From Actinomycetes bacterium (GTDB lineage Bacteria > Actinomycetota > Acidimicrobiia > Acidimicrobiales > Bog-793), in the NCBI GenBank assembly GCA_021821585.1, contig JAKACF010000174.1, positions 1 through 6,581 on the forward strand: a stretch of 6,581 bases of DNA. Direction: 5' to 3'. Each line of letters opens with the position of its first letter. Position 1 is the first letter of the stretch. The notes under the pieces were generated by a model. The model ran no database searches. It was not told the origin of the DNA and saw only the letters and a list, made by a program, of their open reading frames with translations. Below are positions 1 through 5,546 of this stretch, in pieces. The position numbers and the translations under genes were made by a program.

Positions 1-447
1 GATGGGGGCGTCCGCCCGCTCGGGTGTGTCGACCCGCTTCAGGCCGGTGATCCAGGCCCGCCGCCCGGCGATCGCCTTTCGGAGCGGCTCCACCTTGCGG
101 GCGTCGCAGCAGCCGGCGGTCCCGCAGACGAGCTCGTCCGGGCCCACCTCAGGATGGGTGACGGTGAGGTTCAGGTCCCAGATCCTGCGCAGCCGCTCGA
201 CGAAGGCGAGCGTCTCGGGGAAGTGGTAGCCGGTGTCGAGGAAGACGATCTCGATCCCGGGCCTCGCCGCCCGGACGAGGTCGACGAGGGCGGCGTCCTG
301 GAAGGAGCTCGCCACCACGACGTCGTCGCCGAAGGTCTCGAGTGTCCAGGCGACCGCCTGGCGGGCGGCCTCCCTGGCGGGGAGGGCCTCGAGCCGCCTC
401 GAGACGGCCTCCAGCGCGGACGGATCGGGCAGTTCTACGTCGGTCAC
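1..447 (-). CDS. cysH: APS/PAPS reductase CysH, 5' part (C-terminus outside window)
   Basis: Cytoplasmic assimilatory sulfate reduction: thioredoxin-dependent reduction of adenylyl sulfate (APS, or PAPS) to sulfite for cysteine synthesis. The 149 visible residues, read from a GTG at 447, are open to the window edge. Family motifs occur in order: SSFQDA (47-52) in the nucleotide-binding fold, VFLDTGYHFPET (68-79), a Cys-Cys pair in CCDARKVEPL (113-122), and WITGLKRVDTPERADAPI (132-149). In this family the CC pair supplies two ligands of a [4Fe-4S] cluster and marks the APS-reducing or dual-specificity type, unlike the cluster-free E. coli PAPS enzyme. The second Cys pair and the catalytic C-terminal Cys would lie beyond the edge and cannot be checked. 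The start is supported by a GAGG about 5 bases upstream and by the loss of similarity before it. The gene is divergent from uppS. Family assignment is very secure; the choice of APS over PAPS is inference. Confidence 0.95.
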   Translation of the reverse strand, partial: MTDVELPDPSALEAVSRRLEALPAREAARQAVAWTLETFGDDVVVASSFQDAALVDLVRAARPGIEIVFLDTGYHFPETLAFVERLRRIWDLNLTVTHPEVGPDELVCGTAGCCDARKVEPLRKAIAGRRAWITGLKRVDTPERADAPI

Positions 448-495
448 TCGAGCCTCGCTTCGTCGGTGCGCCCGCCTCGGGCCCCAACGGAGCGT

Positions 496-501
496 ACCCT
501 A
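496..501 (-). promoter_or_regulatory. Candidate -10 element for cysH
   Basis: On the minus strand TAGGGT fits the actinobacterial TANNNT -10 pattern. It lies in the relatively AT-richer part of the divergent intergenic region. It would place the transcript start near 488-490, giving a leader of about 40 bases that contains the GAGG ribosome binding site. No good -35 (TTGACA-like) sits 16-18 bases upstream, so the call is weak and would fit an activator-dependent or regulated promoter. Confidence 0.35.
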
Positions 502-521
502 CCTGACCAAATCCATCGGGT
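501..521. promoter_or_regulatory. 21-base imperfect inverted repeat, possible operator for cysH
   Basis: The arms are ACCTGA and TCGGGT, separated by 9 bases. Five of the six arm positions are complementary, and the sixth is a T opposite G. It is one of the few A/T-containing stretches between cysH and uppS, and its edge touches the candidate cysH -10 hexamer, so a bound protein would cover the -35/-10 spacer. This is a typical repressor geometry. Dimeric regulators that control cysteine or Fe-S genes (for example Rrf2-family proteins) bind sites of about this size, but I cannot assign a regulator from sequence alone. Confidence 0.35.
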
Positions 522-611
522 TTCGCCGCCGAGCGGCCGCGCCGGGCGGCGGTCGCCGGTCCAGGCCCGAGAGGGGCCCCGAGCGCACGCCCCGTCGGCG
601 GGACGACGGGC

Positions 612-617
612 TATGTT
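612..617 (+). promoter_or_regulatory. Candidate -10 element for leaderless uppS transcript
   Basis: TATGTT matches TANNNT and ends 8 bases before the uppS GTG. With normal -10 to start-site spacing, transcription would begin at or within a base or two of the GTG. No Shine-Dalgarno sequence is present, as expected for a leaderless mRNA. No recognisable -35 is seen. Confidence 0.45.
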
Positions 618-625
618 CGGCCGAC

Positions 626-1345
626 GTGAGTGCCGACGGCATCGACCTGCGCCACGTCCCGCGGCACATCGCCTGCGTGATGGACGGCAACGGCCGCTGG
701 GCGCGGGCGCGCGGGCTGCCCCGGACCGAAGGCCACGCCGCCGGCGAGGAGGCCATGTTCGACACCGTCGAGGGGGCCCTCGAGGTCGGCGTCAGGTACC
801 TGTCCATGTTCGCCTTCTCGACCGAGAACTGGCGGCGGCCACCCGACGAGGTCCGCTACCTCATGAACTTCAACGAGCGGATCCTCTCCAACCACCGCGA
901 CGAGCTCCACGAGAAGGGCGTGCGGATCCAGTTCGCCGGCCGGCGCGACTGGCGGGTCCCCCGCCGCATCCTGCGCCGCATGGACGAGGCGGCCGAGCTG
1001 ACGGCCCGCAACGACGCCATGACGCTCACCATCTGCTTCAACTACGGCGGGCGGGCGGAGATCGTCGACGCCGTCCGCTCCCTCGTGGCCGACGGCGTCG
1101 AGGCGCGCCGGATCGACGAGCGGGCGATCCGCTCCCGGCTCTACTGGCCCGAGGTGCCCGACCCCGACCTCGTCGTCCGCACCTCGGGCGAGTTCCGGAT
1201 CTCCAACTTCCTCCTGTGGCAGCTCGCCTACTCCGAGCTGATCTTCACCGACGTCCTCTGGCCCGACTTCCGGCGGGAGAACCTCTTCGAGGCCATCCGG
1301 GAGTTCCAGCGGCGCGAGCGGCGCTACGGGGGGGTGAGGACGTGA
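626..1345 (+). CDS. uppS: Undecaprenyl diphosphate synthase (cis-prenyltransferase)
   Basis: Condenses isopentenyl diphosphate units in cis onto an allylic diphosphate to make the C50-C55 lipid carrier for peptidoglycan and other wall polymers; a cytosolic, membrane-associated homodimer. The 239 residues are close to the family's usual 230-260. All signature blocks are present: catalytic Asp and phosphate-binding loop in VMDGNGRW (18-25), FSTENW (64-69), FNYGGR (138-143), and RTSGEFRISNFLLWQLAY (185-202) followed by FTDVLWPDF (207-215). I start at the GTG at 626, seven codons before the conserved VPRHIACVMDGNGRW; reading further upstream gives arginine-rich non-conserved sequence. There is no ribosome binding site, but a -10-like hexamer lies 8 bases upstream. 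The stop overlaps the next gene's GTG (GTGA). Linkage to recO is common in actinobacteria. Product chain length cannot be read from the sequence; a shorter-chain product such as decaprenyl diphosphate is possible. Confidence 0.96.
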   Translation: MSADGIDLRHVPRHIACVMDGNGRWARARGLPRTEGHAAGEEAMFDTVEGALEVGVRYLSMFAFSTENWRRPPDEVRYLMNFNERILSNHRDELHEKGVRIQFAGRRDWRVPRRILRRMDEAAELTARNDAMTLTICFNYGGRAEIVDAVRSLVADGVEARRIDERAIRSRLYWPEVPDPDLVVRTSGEFRISNFLLWQLAYSELIFTDVLWPDFRRENLFEAIREFQRRERRYGGVRT

Positions 1346-1581
1346 GCGACCCGGCCGGCCTGCCGCCGGAGGACGACTTCGACGACGAGCCGGAGCCCTG
1401 GCGGCTCCGGGACCACGTCGGGATCATCTCGGGCGTCCTGCTCGGCCTCGTCGCCCTCGGCATCGTGCTCGTGCTGGCCGCCGCCGGCGACCCGGGCGCC
1501 TTCGGCATCCTCGTCGTCGTCGTGGTCGGCGTCGGCCTCATCTTCTTCGGCGGCCAGCTGCACGGCTCGCGGCGCCGCTGA
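1342..1581 (+). CDS. Small two-helix membrane protein, unknown function
   Basis: A 79-residue protein that I do not recognise. It has an acidic, Pro-rich N-terminus (residues 1-25, with DDFDDEPEP), a first hydrophobic helix at about 27-49, a very short turn around GDPG (49-52), and a second Val-rich helix at about 53-73 (ILVVVVVGVGLIFF). It ends in a basic tail (HGSRRR). This pattern predicts a hairpin in the membrane; by the positive-inside rule the Arg-rich C-terminus should be cytoplasmic, and with two helices the N-terminus too. The GTG start overlaps the uppS stop in a GTGA junction, with a G-rich and GAGGA purine run just upstream, so translation is likely coupled to uppS. Its frame is clearly maintained and its codon use matches neighbours, so I regard it as a real gene. 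A link to the membrane lipid-carrier step is suggested by position only. Confidence 0.75.
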   Translation: MSDPAGLPPEDDFDDEPEPWRLRDHVGIISGVLLGLVALGIVLVLAAAGDPGAFGILVVVVVGVGLIFFGGQLHGSRRR

Positions 1582-1620
1582 GCCGCCGGTCGGCCTCCCC
1601 AGGCCCGCCCGGCTCGCGCC

Positions 1621-1626
1621 TATCGT
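1621..1626 (+). promoter_or_regulatory. Candidate -10 element for leaderless recO transcript
   Basis: TATCGT fits TANNNT and ends 6 bases before the recO GTG. No purine-rich ribosome binding site lies between the hexamer and the start, so a transcript beginning at the GTG is plausible. No -35 match is visible. Confidence 0.4.
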
Positions 1627-1632
1627 CGTCTC

Positions 1633-2352
1633 GTGGCGACCTTCCGGGACGAGGGCGTGGTGCTGCGCACCATCAAGCTCGGGGAGGCGGACCGCATCGT
1701 CACCTTCCTCACGCCCGAGCACGGCAAGGTGCGGGCGGTCGCCAAGGGGGTGCGCAAGTCCAAGAGCCGCCTGGCGGGCAGGCTCGAGCCGATGACGCAC
1801 GTCTCGATGATGTGCTGGAAGGGCCGGGAGCTCGACGTCGTCACCCAGGCGGAGGTCGTCGACCACTTCCGCCAGGTCCGCGACGACCTCGACCGGATGC
1901 CGGCCGCCTTCACGATGCTCGAGGCGGTCGACCTCCTCGCCGTCGAGCGCCAGCCGATGCCGGGGCTCTTCCGGGCGCTCACCGGCGGGCTGCGCACCCT
2001 CGCAGAGGACCCCTCGCCCGCCCTGCTCGGCGCCTTTTTGCTCCGGGTGCTCGCCATCGAGGGCGTGGGCCCGGTCGTGGAGCAGTGCGCCGCCTGCGGC
2101 GAGGACGCCGACCTCGTCAGCTTCGACGAGCACGTCGGCGGCTTCTGCTGCCGCTCCTGTCGCAGCGGGACGGCGGTCGCCCCCGAGACCGTCGTGCTCG
2201 CCCGGCAGGTGCTGGGCGGCCAGCTGCGCGCCGCCCTGGCGGCTCCGTCGAGCAGGGCCACGGCCGAGCTCGAGCGGCTGGCGACCACGGCGGTCGAGTA
2301 CCACCTCGACCGCCGGCTCCGCTCGGCCCATCTCGCCCCGGGGCCCGGGTAG
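1633..2352 (+). CDS. recO: DNA repair protein RecO
   Basis: Mediator of the RecFOR pathway: binds single-stranded DNA and SSB, anneals complementary strands, and with RecR helps load RecA at gaps. It is 239 residues, typical of the family. The N-terminal OB-fold domain begins TFRDEGVVLRTIKLGEADRI (3-22) and continues through LTPEHGKVRAVAKGVRKSKS (26-45), the usual RecO opening. A helical domain follows, with a four-Cys zinc site formed by CAAC (152-155) and CRSC (173-176) plus an extra Cys at 172. Zinc-binding RecO proteins occur in many bacteria, while E. coli RecO lacks these cysteines. The GTG at 1633 is the only sensible start, sitting two codons before the conserved F-R-D-E-G-V-V-L. The 51-base gap after the small membrane gene contains a candidate promoter, so recO may be transcribed alone or by readthrough from uppS. 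Confidence 0.95.
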   Translation: MATFRDEGVVLRTIKLGEADRIVTFLTPEHGKVRAVAKGVRKSKSRLAGRLEPMTHVSMMCWKGRELDVVTQAEVVDHFRQVRDDLDRMPAAFTMLEAVDLLAVERQPMPGLFRALTGGLRTLAEDPSPALLGAFLLRVLAIEGVGPVVEQCAACGEDADLVSFDEHVGGFCCRSCRSGTAVAPETVVLARQVLGGQLRAALAAPSSRATAELERLATTAVEYHLDRRLRSAHLAPGPG

Positions 2353-2380
2353 CACGAGTCCCGCCTGCAGCGGAGCGAAC

Positions 2381-2389
2381 TGGTAACTT
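2381..2389 (+). promoter_or_regulatory. Extended -10 promoter for the amino-sugar operon
   Basis: TGGTAACTT reads as an extended -10 (TG-N-TAACTT), the best promoter-like match in the window. It lies in the only short intergenic stretch here rich in A and T. The hexamer ends 8 bases before the ATG at 2398, which has no Shine-Dalgarno sequence, so a leaderless transcript starting at the ATG is predicted. An extended -10 would also explain the missing -35. I saw no clear operator repeat beside it. Confidence 0.5.
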
Positions 2390-2397
2390 CCTTTCCA

Positions 2398-3420
2398 ATG
2401 CCTGCCCCGGGCTCCCTCATGTCGGCGGAGATGGCCGAGCAGCCGGCCCGCCTCGCCGGGCTCCTCGCCAGGCGGGAGGAGATCGCCGAGCTCACCGGTC
2501 CCCTGTTCGCCGGAGGCATCGCCGGGACGGTGGTCGTCGCCCGCGGCTCCTCCGACCACGCCGCCACGACCGGCCGCTACCTGCTCGAGATGGCGACCCG
2601 GCGGCCGGTCGCCTCCGCCTCGCCGAGCGTCCACACCCTGTACCGGGCCGAGGTCGACTTCGAGGGCTACGTCGTCGTCGCCGTCAGCCAGTCCGGCCGG
2701 ACCCCCGAGATCACGAGCGTGCTCGAGGCCGCCGCCCGCCGGGGGGCCCGGACGATCGCCGTCACGAACGACCCGGCGAGCCCGCTGGCGGCGGCCGCCG
2801 ACGCCGTCGTCGACCTCTGCGCCGGCGAGGAGCGGGCGGTCCCTGCCACCAAGACGGTCACGACCGAGCTCGCCGCCTTCGCCCTCCTCGCCTCGGCCTG
2901 CGGGCTCGACCCGGGAGAGGCGGCCTGGTCGGCGCTCCCCGCGGAGGTGGAGGCGGTCCTCGCCGACACCGGGCCGATGGAGGAGCTGGCGGCCTGGCTC
3001 GTCGACGCCGCCCGCCTCGCCACGGTCGCCCGAGGTCCGCTCTCGGGGGCGGCGGCCGAGACGGCGCTCAAGCTGCAGGAGACCTCCTCTTTGCTCGCAA
3101 CGGCCTTCACTGCCGCCGACCTGCGCCACGGCCCGATCGCCCTCGCCTCGAGCGGCATCCGGGTGCTCGCCCTCGCCCATCCGGGGCCGGTGGCCTCCGA
3201 CGTCCTCTCGCTCTCGGCCGAGCTCGCCGAGCGCGGGGCGGACGTGAGGGTCATCGGCCCGGTCGAGGGGGCGGCCTGCGGCTGGTCGGCCGTGGCACCC
3301 GAGTCGCTCGCCCCGGTGCTGGCCGTCGTCCGCGGCCAGCAGCTCGCCCTCGGCCTCGCGCGGGCGCTCGGCCTCGACCCGGACCGCCCGAAGGGCCTCA
3401 CCAAAGTCACCGCCACGTGA
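2398..3420 (+). CDS. SIS-domain glucosamine-6-phosphate deaminase (NagB-II/GlmS-like)
   Basis: Probably converts glucosamine-6-phosphate to fructose-6-phosphate and ammonia in the cytoplasm. The 340 residues form two SIS (sugar isomerase) domains without the N-terminal glutaminase domain of GlmS, so it should deaminate rather than aminate. Motifs: the EMAEQP opening (11-16) typical of this group, ARGSSDHA (48-55), SQSGRTPE (97-104), TNDPASPLA (123-131), VPATKT (148-153), ALKLQETS (223-230), RHGPIAL (243-249) and C-terminal PKGLTKVT (331-338). Lys225, Glu228, His244 and Lys336 align with E. coli GlmS catalytic residues Lys485, Glu488, His504 and Lys603 as I recall them. The usual HAEAF segment here reads LATAF (233-237). 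The ATG at 2398 is preferred because of the promoter spacing; ATG 2419 also precedes the conserved opening. The stop overlaps nagA. An isomerase on another phosphorylated amino sugar is possible, but nagA next door favours the deaminase. Confidence 0.88.
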   Translation: MPAPGSLMSAEMAEQPARLAGLLARREEIAELTGPLFAGGIAGTVVVARGSSDHAATTGRYLLEMATRRPVASASPSVHTLYRAEVDFEGYVVVAVSQSGRTPEITSVLEAAARRGARTIAVTNDPASPLAAAADAVVDLCAGEERAVPATKTVTTELAAFALLASACGLDPGEAAWSALPAEVEAVLADTGPMEELAAWLVDAARLATVARGPLSGAAAETALKLQETSSLLATAFTAADLRHGPIALASSGIRVLALAHPGPVASDVLSLSAELAERGADVRVIGPVEGAACGWSAVAPESLAPVLAVVRGQQLALGLARALGLDPDRPKGLTKVTAT

Positions 3421-4607
3421 GCGGCCTCGTGCTGCGGGCCGGCCGGGTGCTGACCCCCGGCGGCATCCTCGAGCCGGGAGAGATCAGGGTGGATCCCGAG
3501 ACGGGCGTGGTGACCTCGCTCGGTCCCCCGGGCCGGGACCGGGGGGCGCGCGACCTCGGCGGCCGGCTCGTCGCCCCGGGCTTCGTCGACGTCCACGTCC
3601 ACGGGGGCGGCGGGGCGGACGTCAACGGGGACGACCCGACCGCCCTCGCCGACTCGCTCGACCGGCTCTCCTCCTTCCACGCCGCCCACGGCACGACGAC
3701 GATGCTCGCCACGACGGTCTCCGACAGCCCCGGGCGGCTCGCCGCCTCCCTCACCGCCATCGCGGCGGCCACCCGGCGGCCGCTGCCCGGCGCGCGCATC
3801 GCAGGGGCGCATCTCGAGGGGCCGTTCCTCGCCCGGGCCCGCCGGGGCGCCCAGGACCCCGCCGCCGTGAGGAACCCCGACCCGGGCGAGCTCGACCGCC
3901 TCCTCGAGCTCGCCTCCGGCAGCCTGGCGATGGTCACCCTCGCCCCCGAGCTGCCCGGGGCCGGGCAGCTCATCGGGCGCCTCCGGGCCGAAGGGGTGGT
4001 CGTCGCCCTCGGCCACAGCGACGCCGACTTCGAGACGGCCGAGGCCGCCTTCGAGGCGGGCGCCCGCCACGTGACCCACCTGTTCAACGCCATGGCCCCC
4101 TTGCACCACCGCCGGCCCGGGCTCGTCGGGGCCGCCCTCTCGCGCGAGGACGTCACCCTCGAGCTCGTGGCCGACCTCCACCACGTCCACCCCGCCGTCC
4201 TCGCCCTCGTGGCCCGGATCGCCCCCGGCCGAATCGTGGCCGTCACCGACTGCACGCCCGCCGCCGGGCTGCCGCCCGGCCGCCACCGCCTCGGCCGGCT
4301 CGAGGTCGTGCTCGAGCGGGACCGGGTCGAGCTCGCCGGCGAGCCGGGCACGCTCGCAGGCAGCGTGCTCACGATGGACCGGGCCGTGGCGAACCTCGTC
4401 TCGCACGCCGGCCTTGCCCTCGAGGCGGCCCTCGGGGCGGCGACGGCCGTCCCCGGCCGCCTCCTCGCACGGGCCGGCAGGACCGCCGTCGGCGAGCTCG
4501 CCGTCGGGGGACCGGCCGACCTCGTCGTGCTCGGCCCGGACCTCGGGGTGGCGGCGACGATGGTGGCCGGGCGGCCGGTCCACGACCCGGCCGGCCTCCT
4601 CCTATGA
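3417..4607 (+). CDS. nagA: N-acetylglucosamine-6-phosphate deacetylase
   Basis: Hydrolyses GlcNAc-6-phosphate to GlcN-6-phosphate and acetate, feeding the upstream deaminase. The 396 residues form an amidohydrolase-superfamily barrel flanked by a small beta domain. Visible motifs: APGFVDVHVHGGGG (53-66, HxH), HLEGPF (132-137, metal-ligand Glu134), GHSDAD (199-204, His200), THLFNAM (220-226, His221), ADLHHVHP (252-259), VTDCTPAAG (276-284, catalytic Asp278) and AGSVLTMDRAV (314-324). Two positions are unusual. The family G-A/T-H-N/D-P motif reads GAQDP (144-148), with Gln145 where E. coli has His143, and Cys replaces the usual small residue after Asp278. The GTG start overlaps the deaminase stop (GTGA), has no Shine-Dalgarno sequence and gives the expected N-terminal strand, so translation is probably coupled. 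Family assignment is secure, but full activity is less certain because of Gln145. Confidence 0.94.
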   Translation: MSGLVLRAGRVLTPGGILEPGEIRVDPETGVVTSLGPPGRDRGARDLGGRLVAPGFVDVHVHGGGGADVNGDDPTALADSLDRLSSFHAAHGTTTMLATTVSDSPGRLAASLTAIAAATRRPLPGARIAGAHLEGPFLARARRGAQDPAAVRNPDPGELDRLLELASGSLAMVTLAPELPGAGQLIGRLRAEGVVVALGHSDADFETAEAAFEAGARHVTHLFNAMAPLHHRRPGLVGAALSREDVTLELVADLHHVHPAVLALVARIAPGRIVAVTDCTPAAGLPPGRHRLGRLEVVLERDRVELAGEPGTLAGSVLTMDRAVANLVSHAGLALEAALGAATAVPGRLLARAGRTAVGELAVGGPADLVVLGPDLGVAATMVAGRPVHDPAGLLL

Positions 4608-5515
4608 CGGCCGTGCTCGGCCTCGACGTTGGCGGCACGATGACCCGGGGATGGCTGGCGGACGGGGCGGAGAGCCGCCGGGCGAGCGGCCCGAGCGCCA
4701 GCCTGGCGGCCGCCGGCCGGAGCCAGTCGGAGCGGGTGCTCGCCGAGCTCCTCGCCGCGCTCGGCCTCGACGGAAGCCGGAGGCTCGACGCCATCTGCGT
4801 CGGGACCGCCGGCAGCGGGGCCGGCGAGGCTGTCGACTGGGTCGTGAGGCGCCTCTCCCACCTCGTGGACCCACCCGCCCGGGAGCGGGTGAGCGTCGTC
4901 AACGACTCCCGCCTCGTGCTCGCCGCCGAGCAGCTCGGGAGCGGCATCGCGCTCATCGCCGGGACGGGCTCGACCGCCATCGGCGTCCTCGGCCCGGCCG
5001 AGGAGCGGGCCGGCGGCTGGGGATACCTGCTCGGCGACGACGGGAGCGGCTACTGGGTGACGCGCGAGGCCGTGCGGGAGCTCTGCTCCCGCCACGACGA
5101 GCACCGGGCTCCCGGGCTCATCGGCGAGGTCCTCCTCGGCGCCACCGGCACGCCCGACGCCCTCGGGCTCATCCAGCTCTTCCACGAGGAGCCCGCCCCC
5201 GCCCGCTGGGCGGCGCTCGCCCCTGCCGTGCTCGACTGCGGCGACGAGGCAGCCGGGTCGATCCGGACGAGGGCGGCGGCAGCCCTCGCCGCCCTCGTCG
5301 TCGAGGTGGCGGGCCGGCTCGGCCACCTCGACCCCGTGCCCGTCGTCGCCTCGGGAGGCCTCCTCGTCCACCACCGACCGCTGGCGGAGGCGACCCTGGC
5401 GGCCATCGCCGAGCGCCTGCCCGGCGCGGACGGACGGCTCGCCACCCGCCCGCCCGTCGCCGGGGCGGTCGTGCTCGCCCGCGCCCTCGCCGACCGCCTC
5501 GCCGCCACCGCGTGA
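4604..5515 (+). CDS. N-acetylglucosamine kinase-like BadF/BadG/BcrA/BcrD family ATPase
   Basis: Predicted to phosphorylate GlcNAc (or a related amino sugar) at C6 with ATP, supplying the substrate of NagA. The 303-residue protein has the actin/ASKHA fold signatures: phosphate-1 loop GLDVGGTMTR (6-15), GTAGSG (67-72), the segment VVNDSRLVL (98-106) with the likely catalytic base Asp101, phosphate-2 loop IAGTGSTAIG (118-127), the family-diagnostic GGWGYLLGDDGSGYWV (137-152), and the adenosine-site ASGGLL (249-254). GGWG-LLGD-GS is shared with mammalian NAGK and bacterial GlcNAc/GlcN kinases of the BadF family, and is unlike the ROK-type NagK of E. coli, which also has a zinc site. The ATG overlaps the nagA stop in an ATGA junction without a ribosome binding site, so it is translationally coupled. 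Operon context strongly supports an amino-sugar substrate; glucosamine or a muropeptide sugar remains possible. Confidence 0.88.
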   Translation: MTAVLGLDVGGTMTRGWLADGAESRRASGPSASLAAAGRSQSERVLAELLAALGLDGSRRLDAICVGTAGSGAGEAVDWVVRRLSHLVDPPARERVSVVNDSRLVLAAEQLGSGIALIAGTGSTAIGVLGPAEERAGGWGYLLGDDGSGYWVTREAVRELCSRHDEHRAPGLIGEVLLGATGTPDALGLIQLFHEEPAPARWAALAPAVLDCGDEAAGSIRTRAAAALAALVVEVAGRLGHLDPVPVVASGGLLVHHRPLAEATLAAIAERLPGADGRLATRPPVAGAVVLARALADRLAATA

Positions 5516-5532
5516 CACCGGTCCCCCGGCGC

Positions 5533-5537
5533 GGGAG
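5533..5537 (+). promoter_or_regulatory. Ribosome binding site for the 5547 gene
   Basis: GGGAG ends 9 bases before the ATG at 5547 and selects it over the out-of-frame ATG at 5539. It stands out because most of the other plus-strand genes here lack a clear Shine-Dalgarno sequence, and it implies a leadered message, probably continuing from the kinase 31 bases upstream. Confidence 0.5.
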
Positions 5538-5546
5538 CATGGACCC

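Noticed and set aside
233..625. In-frame upstream extension of uppS
   Set aside because: It is antisense to cysH and lacks similarity to prenyltransferases; 239 residues from GTG 626 already match the family length.
154..1341. Plus-strand open frame upstream of the small membrane gene
   Set aside because: It overlaps cysH antisense and uppS out of frame and is Arg/Pro-rich without motifs. Only the part from GTG 1342 looks like protein.
1592..1605. Short hairpin GGCCT-CCCC-AGGCC between the small membrane gene and recO as a terminator
   Set aside because: A 5-bp stem with no T-run is expected by chance in DNA this GC-rich, and recO follows on the same strand.
1812..3416. Plus-strand open frame running into nagA
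   Set aside because: It overlaps recO and the deaminase out of frame with compositionally biased text. NagA similarity begins at GTG 3417.
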